64,000 nt of DNA, taken from contig NZ_JAQTZU010000014.1 in NCBI RefSeq assembly GCF_028687615.1, positions 35,724 to 99,723 of the forward strand, in the 5' to 3' direction. How positions within the stretch are numbered: position 1 is the stretch's first letter; each line of letters begins with the position of its first letter. The notes below the pieces were generated by a model. The model had not been told where the DNA came from and made no database searches. It saw only the letters and a program-made list of their open reading frames with translations. This stretch comes from Methylovulum sp. GTDB taxonomy: Bacteria; Pseudomonadota; Gammaproteobacteria; Methylococcales; Methylomonadaceae. The translations under genes and the position numbers were made by a program. This document shows positions 7,742 through 17,136 of this stretch, piece after piece.

Positions 7742-10498
7742 ATGAAACATCAAAACAACAGGCGACAGCCAAAGCAAGAGGTGGAACTATTGCTGGCAAC
7801 GACAGAAATGCCTTCGACGTTAAATGCCGTTGTGCAAGTTTTAATTAACGGAGCGGGCAGATCTGTGAAGCTAGGTGGTGTCGCTGTGATTATTGCAGGG
7901 GCTGCTTTACTGTCACCGGATACCGGTTTTGCGGAAGAAAAAGCGGTTAATTACGGGCTGGAGTATGAAAACAGCCGTTTGCGGGAAGAATTGCTAAAAG
8001 CCAAACAAGAAAGCGAGCGTCTGAAAAAAGCCCTGACCGACAGCGGCAATGCCGCCGCTATCGGATCGCCAAGCACTGAATCCACAACACCTGTTGCGGT
8101 TGAAGCGAAGCCAGAGGAAGCCGCCACGACAGCGGAAGCGAAAAACAAAGACTATATCGAAGAACCCAAAAACCTGTCCGAAGTGGTGGTGACTTCACGT
8201 CGCAAAGAAGAAAAATTGCAAGAAGTGCCTATCCCTATCGCCGTCATTACCGGCGAAACCTTACGGCGGGACAATATCGTCACGGTGCAGGATATGTCCC
8301 GGCGCGTCCCTAACTTAGGCGTCACCAGCACCAACGTCCGGCAAACCAGTATCGCCTTGCGCGGCTTGGGCAAAAATAGCGGCAACGAGTCGATGGAATC
8401 TAGCGTCGGCGTCATGGTGGACAATGTCTGGTCATCCTGGGTGGGTTCGACGTGGACCAACTATGTGGATATAGACCATGTCGAAGTCTTGCGCGGGCCG
8501 CAAGGCACGTTACAGGGCAAGAACAGTAACTTAGGGCTAATTAACGTCAACACCAAAACCCCGTCGTTCAAATCCGGGTATTACATTGATGGTTTTGCCG
8601 GGAACCGCGATTCACTGCAAGGCAAGGCATCGGCGACGGGTACGCTGTTGCCGGGCTTTTTGGCTTACCGCGCGTCTATCTTTGTTGACCGCCGCGATGG
8701 TTTTGTCCAAAACCTGGATTCGCCTGTGACAGTCGGTAATGTCCAGGAAACCAATGCCTTGGGCGGACGTGTGCAATTTTTGTTCACGCCTAGCGACACC
8801 GTGTCGGCGCGGATTATTGCCGACCGCTCATCGTCTACACAAACCATGAGCATCAATCCTTTGATGAACGATCCGGCCACTTTTGCTGACGGCACGGTGA
8901 GAACATCGTCTTTTACGACGCGCTTGAACCGTGACTGGTTTGACAATCTGCGCCATTCAGGCCAGCCACTAACGGTGACTGGCGATCCTCGAAGAATCTC
9001 ACAAAATGACCGCCAAGTATCACGCGGCGACCAGGAAGGGGTGTCGGGGGAAATCAACTGGGATGTAGGCTCACACAAATTGACCTCCATTTCGGCCTAC
9101 CGTGATTCCTTGTTTGAACCGCATCATGACGGCGATGCCACGACCGCCGATATTCAGCATATTTCCGGCCTTACCGTGCAAAACCAGCAATGGACGCAGG
9201 AACTGCGCTTGACTTCCCAACAACCGGGGCCGATTGACTATCAGGTAGGTTTGTTCGGGATGCGCACTTCGGCGGACACCAATAACCAGCGTCTCTACGG
9301 TGCCGATGCCGGGGCTTTTTATGCCAAAACCAGCGATTACAAACTGTTGAATGCCGATCCTTTGGGCCGTCAAGTCATGCGGGATTCGCTGAACCATGTC
9401 CTGCAAACGGGTTATTTGAACCCGGAAGTGACCAGCTTGGCGGCGTTTGGACAGGCTAACTGGCATATCACCGATAAGGCGACGTTGACTTTAGGTTTGC
9501 GGGAAACCTGGGAACATCGCGATAACAAAGGCAACAACGGTTACAGCGGCGGCGCAGATTTAAGCTATGCCTCCCAAGACCAACAAGCCGCCGCCTTGCG
9601 TATCCAACAAGCCGCGTTGGGCAAAATTCCAATTTGGTCGGCACCAAGACAAGGATTTGACCAAGACTCCCAAAACTGGCTGGTCAATCCCAGTTATAAA
9701 ATCAACCAGGATGTCATGGTCTATTTCTCCGTGGCGGGCGGGCAAAAATCCGGCGCGGCACAATTTTCCAATTCCGATGGCTCGATACAAAACGTCAATC
9801 CAGAAGATGTGATGGATTATGAATTGGGCATCAAGAGTTCGTGGTTCGACCGCAAATTGGCGGTCAACCTGAACCTGTACAACACCGACGTCGAAGGTTT
9901 CCAATCGCAATTGCAAGTGGTTGATACCACCACGCAGTCCGGTTTCAACACCATCTTGGGCAATATCAACGGTATCCGCTTACGCGGGATTGAGTTGGAA
10001 ACTAACTGGTTGGCTTACAAAGGTTTGAGCCTGTTCATGAACGGTTCGTATAACAATGCTGTGTACACCGATTTTAAAAACGCGCCTTGCCCGGCTGAGC
10101 TAAACAATTCCGGCGCTTGCGACCAGACCGGTTTGCAAATACCCAACGCTCCCGAGTTTACCGCCAACTTTGGGGCGGATTATAAGCTGCCGTTTGGCTT
10201 GGGTTTATGGAACGATTTAGGTCTGCAATGGCATGCGTTCATCGTCAACAGTTATAAATCCAGGGCCAATTACAACGCCAGCCTCAGCGCGTCGGGTTGG
10301 CAAGATGCCTATCATGTCACCGATGCCGGACTGGGTGTCAGCAGCAAAAACGGTCAATACAACCTGGATCTGGTGGGGCGTAACGTCTTTGATACGATTT
10401 ATCTGACCAACGCAGCTCAGTTTTCAAGCACTAGCGCACCGTCTGGCACTTACGGCGAAGCGCGTTACTTTGGTGTGCATTTCCGTACCAGTTTTTGA
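7742..10498 (+). CDS. TonB-dependent outer-membrane receptor with coiled-coil N-terminal extension
   Basis: 918 residues. The signal peptide is unusually long: about 35 polar residues precede the hydrophobic stretch LGGVAVIIAGAALLSP and the cleavage site near residue 65. A coiled coil follows (about 72-105, YENSRLREELLKAKQESERL), then an Ala/Glu-rich linker, a TonB box (SEVVVTSRRKEE, about 149-160), a plug domain ending HVEVLRGPQGTLQGKNSNLG and a 22-strand type barrel ending in Phe. The placement after tonB-exbBD suggests a dedicated uptake system. The ligand is unknown; siderophore, metal-chelate or cobalamin-like compounds are all possible. The periplasmic coiled coil before the TonB box is not a FecA-type signalling domain. 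Confidence 0.92.
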   Translation: MKHQNNRRQPKQEVELLLATTEMPSTLNAVVQVLINGAGRSVKLGGVAVIIAGAALLSPDTGFAEEKAVNYGLEYENSRLREELLKAKQESERLKKALTDSGNAAAIGSPSTESTTPVAVEAKPEEAATTAEAKNKDYIEEPKNLSEVVVTSRRKEEKLQEVPIPIAVITGETLRRDNIVTVQDMSRRVPNLGVTSTNVRQTSIALRGLGKNSGNESMESSVGVMVDNVWSSWVGSTWTNYVDIDHVEVLRGPQGTLQGKNSNLGLINVNTKTPSFKSGYYIDGFAGNRDSLQGKASATGTLLPGFLAYRASIFVDRRDGFVQNLDSPVTVGNVQETNALGGRVQFLFTPSDTVSARIIADRSSSTQTMSINPLMNDPATFADGTVRTSSFTTRLNRDWFDNLRHSGQPLTVTGDPRRISQNDRQVSRGDQEGVSGEINWDVGSHKLTSISAYRDSLFEPHHDGDATTADIQHISGLTVQNQQWTQELRLTSQQPGPIDYQVGLFGMRTSADTNNQRLYGADAGAFYAKTSDYKLLNADPLGRQVMRDSLNHVLQTGYLNPEVTSLAAFGQANWHITDKATLTLGLRETWEHRDNKGNNGYSGGADLSYASQDQQAAALRIQQAALGKIPIWSAPRQGFDQDSQNWLVNPSYKINQDVMVYFSVAGGQKSGAAQFSNSDGSIQNVNPEDVMDYELGIKSSWFDRKLAVNLNLYNTDVEGFQSQLQVVDTTTQSGFNTILGNINGIRLRGIELETNWLAYKGLSLFMNGSYNNAVYTDFKNAPCPAELNNSGACDQTGLQIPNAPEFTANFGADYKLPFGLGLWNDLGLQWHAFIVNSYKSRANYNASLSASGWQDAYHVTDAGLGVSSKNGQYNLDLVGRNVFDTIYLTNAAQFSSTSAPSGTYGEARYFGVHFRTSF

Positions 10499-10514
10499 TG
10501 GTGGTGGTCCTTTC

Positions 10515-10541
10515 CCGCCTGCACAAACAGGCGGTTTTTTT
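10515..10541 (+). terminator. Intrinsic terminator of the TonB operon
   Basis: Seven-bp perfect stem CCGCCTG/CAGGCGG with a 6-nt loop, then TTTTTTT, 17 bp after the receptor stop. Confidence 0.92.
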
Positions 10542-10563
10542 AGATAAAAATGGTTTGTAATGA

Positions 10564-10634
10564 CTAAGTACCCATGCAAATAATTTTTGTGCAAACCTGA
10601 CAGGTTTTATGAAAACTTATGCGCGGGTACTTAG
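10564..10634. repeat. Short inverted repeat, CTAAGTACCC arms
   Basis: CTAAGTACCC at 10564 and GGGTACTTAG ending at 10634 form 10-bp perfect arms with partial pairing beyond. An AACCTGACAGGTT palindrome of the window's common REP family sits in the middle. It lies between the terminator and the next gene. Confidence 0.6.
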
Positions 10635-10672
10635 CATCTAGCGTTACTTTTAATTAAATCAGGAGATACATC

Positions 10673-11665
10673 ATGTTTACATCTGTATTTAAGAGGTCAA
10701 TACCGGTCGCCGGTGCCTTTTTATTGGTCACTTCACTTTTGGCAATTGCTGAATCGGCTATTCCCGAAGACACCTTCACGCCCGCCATTTCTGGGGTCAC
10801 GGCGGGCGGGACACCTATCCATTTTATCAAGGATGGTTTCGATGGCACCGAAGGCCCGATTGCCGCCGTCGATGGCAGCGGCAGTGTGTTGTTCACCGAA
10901 ACCAAAGCCAACCGCATCACCCGCATTGCACCCGATACCACGATTTCGACTTTCTTGGAAAATACTAACGGGGCCAATGGCCTGGCATTCAACAGCAATG
11001 GCGAATTGTTTGCCGTGCAAACCCTGAAAACCAAAGTCGGCATCATTTACCCGCCAGGCAAGGAGAAAACCTTAAGCGAAAATTTTGAAGGCACGGCTTA
11101 CCAACGCCCCAATGATTTGGTGCTGGCGAAAAACGGCGGCATTTATTTCACCGATAGCGGCACCCGCCCATCTAAAGAAAACCCTACGCCGCCCGCTTCC
11201 ACGCCAGGTGTTTATTATATTGCCCCCGATGGCGAGGTGAAACGCCTAGCCAACGACATCAAACGACCTAACGGCATCCAGCTCAGCACCGATGAAAAAG
11301 TCCTGTATGTCGCCAATACCGATGGCGAACACATCCTGGCCTACGATGTCACGGCGGATGGTTCTATCGGCACGAAACGGAATTTCGCCAAGCTGGCGGG
11401 TTGGGGCAAAACTGAAACGGGCGACTGGGCTAGCGGTGCGGACGGCCTTGCCGTTGATGCTAAAGGCAGGCTCTATGTCGCCTCCAGTGCAGGTATTGAA
11501 GTGTTTGGCGACAAAGGCGATGCCTTAGGCGTTATCCCGCTGCCTAAAAAACCCCAAAACCTTGCTTTCGCGGGTAAGGACAAGAAAACCCTGTATGCCG
11601 TGGGGCGTGGTGCGGCTTATAAGATTGCCGTGCTGACACCGGGCTTTGATGGGCGGGTGAAATAA
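10673..11665 (+). CDS. Exported SMP-30/gluconolactonase-like beta-propeller protein
   Basis: 330 residues with a Sec signal peptide (about 1-27). The propeller pattern of the SMP-30/LRE family is visible: DGTEGPIAAVDGSGSVLFTE, NGLAFNSNGELFAV, YQRPNDLVLAKNGGIYFTDS and RPNGIQLSTDEKVLYV, giving the metal-binding Glu, Asn and Asp positions of the family. Relatives hydrolyse sugar lactones in the periplasm. The substrate here is unknown. A good ribosome site (AGGAGATACATC) precedes the ATG. Confidence 0.87.
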   Translation: MFTSVFKRSIPVAGAFLLVTSLLAIAESAIPEDTFTPAISGVTAGGTPIHFIKDGFDGTEGPIAAVDGSGSVLFTETKANRITRIAPDTTISTFLENTNGANGLAFNSNGELFAVQTLKTKVGIIYPPGKEKTLSENFEGTAYQRPNDLVLAKNGGIYFTDSGTRPSKENPTPPASTPGVYYIAPDGEVKRLANDIKRPNGIQLSTDEKVLYVANTDGEHILAYDVTADGSIGTKRNFAKLAGWGKTETGDWASGADGLAVDAKGRLYVASSAGIEVFGDKGDALGVIPLPKKPQNLAFAGKDKKTLYAVGRGAAYKIAVLTPGFDGRVK

Positions 11666-12007
11666 GTTTGCGCCAGACCTTTCAGGTGTTTACTCGTTCC
11701 CAAGCCGGAGCTTCACTGCCCACAGTTAATGTTTTTTTACTTTCATTATCAATTGGATACGTCTTATGTAGGTTGGGTTAGCGATAGCGTAACCCAACAG
11801 CGTAGCGGTGTGCCGCCCAGATGCTGTCGGGTTACGCTATCGCTAACCCGACCTACGATGGAAATACCACTTAACACAATCGTAACCATTTGATTATAAA
11901 TATATATTTATTAACTTGTGGGCTGTGAAGCCGGAGCAGCTTGGGAACGAGCGTGAAAGCCCCCTGAACGACTGAGATATTTCTAAAACTACCGAAAGGA
12001 AACATCC
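11666..12007. other. Intergenic gap with one long palindrome
   Basis: The 342-bp gap contains the repeat at 11768-11856 and an AACTTGTGGGC/GAGCAGCTTGGGAACG tract typical of dispersed repeats. No gene seen. The promoter for the downstream hydrolase-cytochrome cluster probably lies in the last 100 bp. Confidence 0.5.
11768..11856. repeat. Long inverted repeat, GTAGGTYGGGTTAGCGATAGCG family
   Basis: 28-bp arms at 11768-11795 and 11829-11856 pair with a single difference (GTAGGTTGGG versus GTAGGTCGGG). Each arm itself contains the palindrome GGTTAGCGATAGCGTAACC. A truncated arm occurs at 49319-49339. REP-like dispersed repeat. Confidence 0.85.
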
Positions 12008-12919
12008 ATGACCCGTAAAACAGCCAACGACTTTGACCCTGAAGTGCTAAAACTTTTTGACAAATATGTCCACGGCGACATTTCGCGGCGCGGATTTTTA
12101 AGTTCCGCCGCAAAATTCACCGTGCTAGGCTTGGGCGCAGAGGGCTTGCTGGAAGCGTTGAACCCCAAATTTGCCCAAGCGCAGCAAATCGCCCCCGGCG
12201 ATCCGCGCATCGTAGCGAAATATGTCGAATACGATTCTTCCGAAGGCAACGGCACCTTGCGTGGCTATCTGGTGCAACCTGCTAAATCCACAGGCAAACT
12301 GCCGACCGTGCTGGTGATACACGAGAACCGTGGCTTGAACCCGCATATCGAAGATATAACCCGGCGGCTTGCGTTGGACAATTTTATTGCCTTCGCGCCC
12401 GATGGTTTGGCTTCGTTAGGTGGCTATCCTGGTGATGAAGACAAAGCCCGCGAGCTGTTCCAAAAACTCGATAAAACCAAATTGCAGGCCGATTTTATAA
12501 AGGCCGCCGAAGTCTTGAAACAGTTGCCCGACGGCAACGGCAAAGTCGGTGCGGTCGGTTTTTGCTATGGTGGCGGCATCGTCAATTTCTTGGCGACACG
12601 GATACCCGATTTGGCGGCGGCCGTGCCGTTTTACGGCAGCCAACCCACCGCCGAAGAAACCGCAAAAATCAAAGCCCCGTTGCTGATCCATTATGCAGGT
12701 GTTGACGATCGTATCAATGCCGGTTGGCCTGCTTATGAAACCGCGTTGAAAGTGGCGGGGGTCAAATATGAAGCCTTCATTTATCCGGGTGTGCAGCATG
12801 GTTTCAACAACGACACCACGCCACGCTTCGACGAAGCGGCAGCCAAACTGGCTTGGGAGCGGACTATCCAATTTTTTAACGGGCATTTGCGTAGCCAACA
12901 GTTTATCAACGGTTTTTAA
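12008..12919 (+). CDS. Tat-exported dienelactone hydrolase family protein
   Basis: 303 residues. An N-terminal twin-arginine motif (ISRRGFLSSAAKF, about 27-39) and hydrophobic stretch predict export of the folded protein. The alpha/beta-hydrolase part has the DLH pattern: Glu106 in VIHENRGL, nucleophile Cys186 in GFCYGGG, Asp233 in HYAGVDDRINAGW and His264 in GVQHGF. Cys rather than Ser marks the dienelactone hydrolase/YghX-like group. The natural substrate is unknown. The cytochrome b561 gene starts 11 bp later, so they are co-transcribed. Confidence 0.92.
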   Translation: MTRKTANDFDPEVLKLFDKYVHGDISRRGFLSSAAKFTVLGLGAEGLLEALNPKFAQAQQIAPGDPRIVAKYVEYDSSEGNGTLRGYLVQPAKSTGKLPTVLVIHENRGLNPHIEDITRRLALDNFIAFAPDGLASLGGYPGDEDKARELFQKLDKTKLQADFIKAAEVLKQLPDGNGKVGAVGFCYGGGIVNFLATRIPDLAAAVPFYGSQPTAEETAKIKAPLLIHYAGVDDRINAGWPAYETALKVAGVKYEAFIYPGVQHGFNNDTTPRFDEAAAKLAWERTIQFFNGHLRSQQFINGF

Positions 12920-12930
12920 GGGGGAATACG

Positions 12931-13635
12931 ATGAAAGTGACAGTGCGTATTTGGGATTTTCCCATCCGGCTATTTCACTGGTTGCTGGTGCTTGCCGTCG
13001 TTGCGGCTTATGTCACCGCGACCCTGGGCGGCAATCTGATGGACTGGCACGGGCGCATCGGCTCATTCATCCTGGGTTTGCTGATTTTTCGGCTGATTTG
13101 GGGATTTATCGGCTCAACCTACGCCCGGTTCGGCAGTTTTTTGCCTACCTTGCCACGGTTGGCCGCTTATCTTAGAGGCCGTTGGTACGGCATCGGCCAT
13201 AACCCGCTAGGCGCGTTGGCGGTGTTCGCCCTGCTCGCGGACTTGTCGCTGTTGGTCGGGACGGGTTTGTGCGCCAGTGATGATATTGCCTTTGAAGGGC
13301 CGTTTTACCAGTTGGTGGATGACGAGTCTTCACGGGACAAATTAAGCGGTCTGCATGTGCAGGCATTCAATTTTTTATTGGTGCTGGTGGCGCTGCATAT
13401 CGCGTCCATCGTTTTTTACCGCGTGGTAAAAAAAACCAACCTAGTTGTGCCGATGCTGACGGGCAAGAAAGAAGTGCCTAAAGCTTTGGCAACCACAGTA
13501 ATAGGCGGTGGCGTGTTCCGTTTCTTGACCACTGTGATTATTTCCGGCGCGGTGGTTTGGGGTGTTTGGGAGGGCGTGGAAATTATCAAGCCCGTCGAAA
13601 GCGCGCCGGTGACGGCCACCCCGCCGAGTTTTTAA
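12931..13635 (+). CDS. Cytochrome b561 family membrane protein
   Basis: 234 residues. The N terminus RIWDFPIRLFHWLLVLAVVA has the first haem-ligand His; the others are near WHGRIGSF and in HVQAFNFLLVLVALHIASI. Four membrane helices of the b561/Ni-Fe hydrogenase b-type cytochrome fold are followed by an extra C-terminal helix (TTVIISGAVVWGVWEG) and a short periplasmic tail. It probably passes electrons between quinone and the c'-type cytochrome encoded next. Confidence 0.92.
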   Translation: MKVTVRIWDFPIRLFHWLLVLAVVAAYVTATLGGNLMDWHGRIGSFILGLLIFRLIWGFIGSTYARFGSFLPTLPRLAAYLRGRWYGIGHNPLGALAVFALLADLSLLVGTGLCASDDIAFEGPFYQLVDDESSRDKLSGLHVQAFNFLLVLVALHIASIVFYRVVKKTNLVVPMLTGKKEVPKALATTVIGGGVFRFLTTVIISGAVVWGVWEGVEIIKPVESAPVTATPPSF

Positions 13636-13669
13636 AGCAATAATATTTTTAACCACTGAGGACTTAACC

Positions 13670-14131
13670 ATGAAAACCAAACTGACCCTAGCCATTATCC
13701 TGGCAACCGCCACCACCGCCGCACTGGCCGGCCCGATAGAGGAACAAATCCGTTTCCGCCAATCGGCATATTCATTTTTGGGCTGGAACACCGGGAAAAT
13801 CAAGAAACAAGTCGTCGATCATCCTGAAACCTTTAACAAAGACTATGTCGCCGCCGCCGCCAATGCCATCGCCGCCGTTGCCAATTCCGGCCTGGGCGAG
13901 CTTTATGGTGCCGGTACTGACCAAGGCACCGGCTGGAAAACCAGCCGCCTGAAACCGGAATTCTTCCAGAAAAAAGATGAAGTGACAGTCGTCGCCAATA
14001 ATTTTAATACCGCCGCCAACGAACTGGCAAAAATTGCAGCGACGGGCGATGTCAACGCAATCAAAACCCAGTTTGGCAAACTCGGTGAAACTTGCAAAGG
14101 TTGCCATGATTTAATCCGTATCAAGGAATAA
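13670..14131 (+). CDS. Cytochrome c', periplasmic
   Basis: 153 residues. Signal peptide 1-20 (ALAG), then EEQIRFRQSAYSFLGWNTGK, the usual c' helix 1, and a single C-terminal haem motif CKGCH at 142-146. Cytochromes c' are four-helix bundles that bind NO or act in electron transfer. Pairing with a cytochrome b561 gene is a common arrangement. Ends 9 bp before a MITE-like element. Confidence 0.92.
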   Translation: MKTKLTLAIILATATTAALAGPIEEQIRFRQSAYSFLGWNTGKIKKQVVDHPETFNKDYVAAAANAIAAVANSGLGELYGAGTDQGTGWKTSRLKPEFFQKKDEVTVVANNFNTAANELAKIAATGDVNAIKTQFGKLGETCKGCHDLIRIKE

Positions 14132-14139
14132 GACATTAC

Positions 14140-14256
14140 TTAGGATTTGGTCAATATTAACTTCCTGATTTAAGACCTGGCAGGTTTCAAAAACCTGCTA
14201 GGTCTCTACGGTTTCGGCAATGACAGTTCGGGAAGTTATTTTTAACCAAATCCTTA
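14140..14256. mobile_element. 117-bp MITE-like element, AGGATTTGGTTAAAAATAAC ends
   Basis: Left arm 14140-14165 and right arm 14231-14256 pair imperfectly over 26 bp. The centre holds a second palindrome (AGACCTGGCAGG at 14173 with its partner ending 14205) of the dispersed REP family. Single ends of the same element occur at 57148-57173 and about 61282-61308. Confidence 0.75.
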
Positions 14257-14322
14257 GGCCTGATGGGTTTTGAAAACCTGTCCAGGTCCCCTGGGTCAAC
14301 AACACATCGTCGGAGAAACCCC

Positions 14323-15069
14323 ATGCCCCCTTATCCTTACAGCCGCCGTGATTTTTTAGCCAACGCCTCCGGTGCCGCCCTGGTCGCTTTGGCATCAGAT
14401 AGCCTAGCAGCGGAAGCAACACCGGAAACTCCCGCAACAACCGCGCTGGCTTCCGCTTTCACAACCGCGCACGAACCCAAACCTTTGCCGTTCAATCCGG
14501 CGAAACTGGATGGCATATCCGAAAAACTGATCCGCTCACATTGGGAAAACAATTACAGCGGCGCGGTAAAAGCCTTAAACACGGTAAAAAAACGCCTTGT
14601 TGTGGCCTTGGAAGATGCCGACACGCCGCCTTTCCTTTATAACGACCTCAAACGCGAACACCTGACGCGCACGGGTTCCGTGGTCTTGCACGAATTGTAT
14701 TTCCACAATCTGGGCGGTTCCGGCAAAGCGGGCGAAACCCTTAAAAAAGCCCTGGCGGAGGCGTTCGGCAGCTACGATGCGTGGGAAAAAGAATTCCGCC
14801 GCATCGGTGCAGGTTTGGGCGGCGGTTCAGGTTGGGTGGTGCTGGGCCATAATCTGCATACTGGCTTGCTGGAGAATTATTGGCTGGCGGATCATCTGCA
14901 TTCCCCCGCCGCGACTTTACCCATCCTGGTGATGGATATGTACGAACATGCTTACCAAATGGATTATGGCGCGGCGGCAACGCAATATGTCGATGCTTTT
15001 TTCCGTAACATTCAATGGGACGTGGCGGCGGTGAGATTGGAAAAAGCTTTGAAAATACAATCACTTTAA
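14323..15069 (+). CDS. Tat-exported Fe/Mn superoxide dismutase
   Basis: 248 residues from the ATG at 14323, which gives a twin-arginine leader (YPYSRRDFLANASGAALVAL). An upstream ATG at 14263 lies against the MITE and is unlikely. Metal-ligand motifs of the SodA/SodB fold are present: LIRSHWENNYSGAVKAL, VVLHELYFHNLGG, LPILVMDMYEHAY (Asp and His ligands) and DYGAAATQYVDAFF. Export of Fe/Mn SOD by Tat is less usual than the cytoplasmic form. It probably protects periplasmic redox proteins such as the adjacent cytochromes. Fe versus Mn cannot be decided here. Confidence 0.9.
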   Translation: MPPYPYSRRDFLANASGAALVALASDSLAAEATPETPATTALASAFTTAHEPKPLPFNPAKLDGISEKLIRSHWENNYSGAVKALNTVKKRLVVALEDADTPPFLYNDLKREHLTRTGSVVLHELYFHNLGGSGKAGETLKKALAEAFGSYDAWEKEFRRIGAGLGGGSGWVVLGHNLHTGLLENYWLADHLHSPAATLPILVMDMYEHAYQMDYGAAATQYVDAFFRNIQWDVAAVRLEKALKIQSL

Positions 15070-15213
15070 TTTATTTGCTAATTTAATTCCCTACAGCTTT
15101 TAAAAAACCAGCATTGATTTCGGATAAACAGGGGTTTCCGGCTTTGAAAAATTGTATGGAGTTTTGCATGGTTCGGTTTCCGTTTTCCTCAAATTCTATG
15201 CAGGCTTCTTTTT

Positions 15214-16335
15214 TCAACAACACCCGCCCCCTGGGCTACATTTATCCTCATGCACTCCGCCTTTGGTTTCCGCCACGGCGCGTAAGGTTCCGGTGGCGCA
15301 GTCCCAGGGTATGCCGGCTTGCTCTTGGGCGGGGGCGATGCCGATGAAGTCATCGCCGTAAGCGTCGCTTGTCAGCAATTGGTAGTTACGTTCACACACC
15401 GCCATGCGTTGCCCACGGTAATAGACATGGCCTTCATCATCGTACACTTCCGAGTACGGGCCGCGGTAAATCACGGCGTGGCCTTTGTCGGTGCAGGTGT
15501 TTCCCGCCGGTTTGATGGCGGTGATGGTGACGGCGCGGAATTCTATGCCTTCGACGACTTGCCACGCTTGGTTTTCCCATTTGTCGTAGCTGACGGCGAT
15601 AAATCCGGCTTTGATGAACGCTTCTAAAAATTCATGCTCCTGCAACGCGCCGGAGATGCAGCCGCTCCACAGTTGCGGGTCTTGTTTCAGATGTCCGGGC
15701 ACGGTTTCGTCGCTGACAATATCCGAAACCGCCACCCGTCCGCCGGGTTTGACGACGCGGAAAATCTCGCGGATGAGCTGTGCCTTATCGCTGTCATGCA
15801 CCAGGTTCAATACGCAGTTGGACACGACCAAATCTACGGAATTGTCCTTAATTAAAGGCGCCGTTGCCCGCTGGTGTTCTTGCCAAGCGCGTAAGCCTAG
15901 CATGTCTTCGGCATTTTTCACCGGATGTTCTGCCAGATACGCATTCACCGCAGCCCAATCCAAAGCCAAATCCTGGATCTGGCCTTTGACGAATTCCACG
16001 CGGTCTTCGCCTAGTTTTTCCGCCATCTCGCCTTGGTATTTGCGTGCCAGGGCCAGCATGTCATCGTTCATATCGACACCGATCACCTTGCCGCCATCGC
16101 CGACCAATTGCGCCGCCATGTAGCAAATTTTGCCGGAACCGGAACCTAAGTCCAGCACCACGTCACCCGCTTTGACATAACGCGACGGGTCGCCGCAACC
16201 GTAATCTTTGGCTATGATTTCTTGAGGTAACAGTTCGAGCAGGGAGCGGTCATAATCGACCGGACAGCACAACTCGGTTTGGACGCTGTGCGCGCCTGCC
16301 GAATAACGTTCTAAGACACTGGTTTCTATAGTCAT
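15214..16335 (-). CDS. ArsM-like SAM-dependent methyltransferase
   Basis: 373 residues. SAM motif I VVLDLGSGSGKICYMAAQLV, acidic loop VIGVDMNDDML, then SNCVLNLVHDS and GGRVAVSDIVSDE, the order seen in arsenite methyltransferases. Candidate arsenic-binding cysteines are Cys23/Cys24 (ELCCP), the Cys in SNCVLNL and that in GCISGAL, matching the three conserved ArsM thiols, plus a C-terminal CSPGGGCC. A C-terminal extension of about 100 residues (YRGPYSEVYDDEGHVYYRG) is not in classical ArsM. Arsenite is the most likely substrate but unproven; no arsR or arsB is nearby. It is 27 bp downstream of the pentapeptide gene and shares its direction. Confidence 0.82.
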   Translation of the reverse strand: MTIETSVLERYSAGAHSVQTELCCPVDYDRSLLELLPQEIIAKDYGCGDPSRYVKAGDVVLDLGSGSGKICYMAAQLVGDGGKVIGVDMNDDMLALARKYQGEMAEKLGEDRVEFVKGQIQDLALDWAAVNAYLAEHPVKNAEDMLGLRAWQEHQRATAPLIKDNSVDLVVSNCVLNLVHDSDKAQLIREIFRVVKPGGRVAVSDIVSDETVPGHLKQDPQLWSGCISGALQEHEFLEAFIKAGFIAVSYDKWENQAWQVVEGIEFRAVTITAIKPAGNTCTDKGHAVIYRGPYSEVYDDEGHVYYRGQRMAVCERNYQLLTSDAYGDDFIGIAPAQEQAGIPWDCATGTLRAVAETKGGVHEDKCSPGGGCC

Positions 16336-16362
16336 GGTTTTTCCTTAGTGGGGGCCTTAATC

Positions 16363-17136
16363 TTATTTAAAAATCGCCGCGTCAAGATGTTTGCTGGAAT
16401 TCAAGCCCTTGGGCTTTCCTTTATCCTTAATACCCGAAAACCGCGTGCCTGCCAAATCCGCCCCGGCGAAATTGGTGTCTTCCAATAAGCTGTCGGACAA
16501 ATCCGCACCTGACAAATCGGCGTTGCTTAAATCCGCGCCCGATAAATCCACGCCCGACAAAATCGCGTTTTTCAAAGTCGCACCGTGTAAATTGGCGTAA
16601 CGCATCAACGCGCGGTTGAGGTTGGCGGCCGTCAAATCCGCCCCCGTCAAATTGACGTTGTTTAAGCTCACGCGCATCAGGCCCATAGGCTGGTTTTGCA
16701 TGTCCACCCCCCAATTGGCATGGCTTAGGTTGGCGTAACTGAGATTAGAACGGTCCAGATTGGCGATGAAACGGCTGCCGCTGAGATTGGCGTGGCTCAA
16801 ATCCGCGCCGCCGATATGGACACCGAAGACGCTGGTGTTGGCGAGGTTTGCGCCTGACAAGTTAATTTTTGACATCACGCTTAAATCCAGATTCAGGCCG
16901 GACAAATCGCTGTTGCTGAAATTGGCGCGGCGCAAATCCGCACCCCATAAATCAGCCTGTTTAAAATCTAAATTCGATAAGTCCATGTCCGTCAAATCTT
17001 TGCGGCGCAAGTCGGCGGGATGTTGCTTGCTGGCGTTGGCCAGCCGTTGTTCGACTTCGGCGCGGGTCAAATCAGCCGCCGAGGCGGGTAGGGCGATTAA
17101 CACGGCAAGTAATAGGCAATGGGGAAGTTGTTTCAT
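16363..17136 (-). CDS. Exported pentapeptide-repeat protein
   Basis: 257 residues. Signal peptide of about 20 residues (LPASAA), a short helical segment (EVEQRLANASKQ), then about 38 tandem A(D/N)LxX repeats from residue 45 to 235, predicting a right-handed quadrilateral beta-helix. Role unknown; exported members are not the Qnr/MfpA type DNA mimics. A GGAG ribosome site precedes the ATG. Confidence 0.9.
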   Translation of the reverse strand: MKQLPHCLLLAVLIALPASAADLTRAEVEQRLANASKQHPADLRRKDLTDMDLSNLDFKQADLWGADLRRANFSNSDLSGLNLDLSVMSKINLSGANLANTSVFGVHIGGADLSHANLSGSRFIANLDRSNLSYANLSHANWGVDMQNQPMGLMRVSLNNVNLTGADLTAANLNRALMRYANLHGATLKNAILSGVDLSGADLSNADLSGADLSDSLLEDTNFAGADLAGTRFSGIKDKGKPKGLNSSKHLDAAIFK

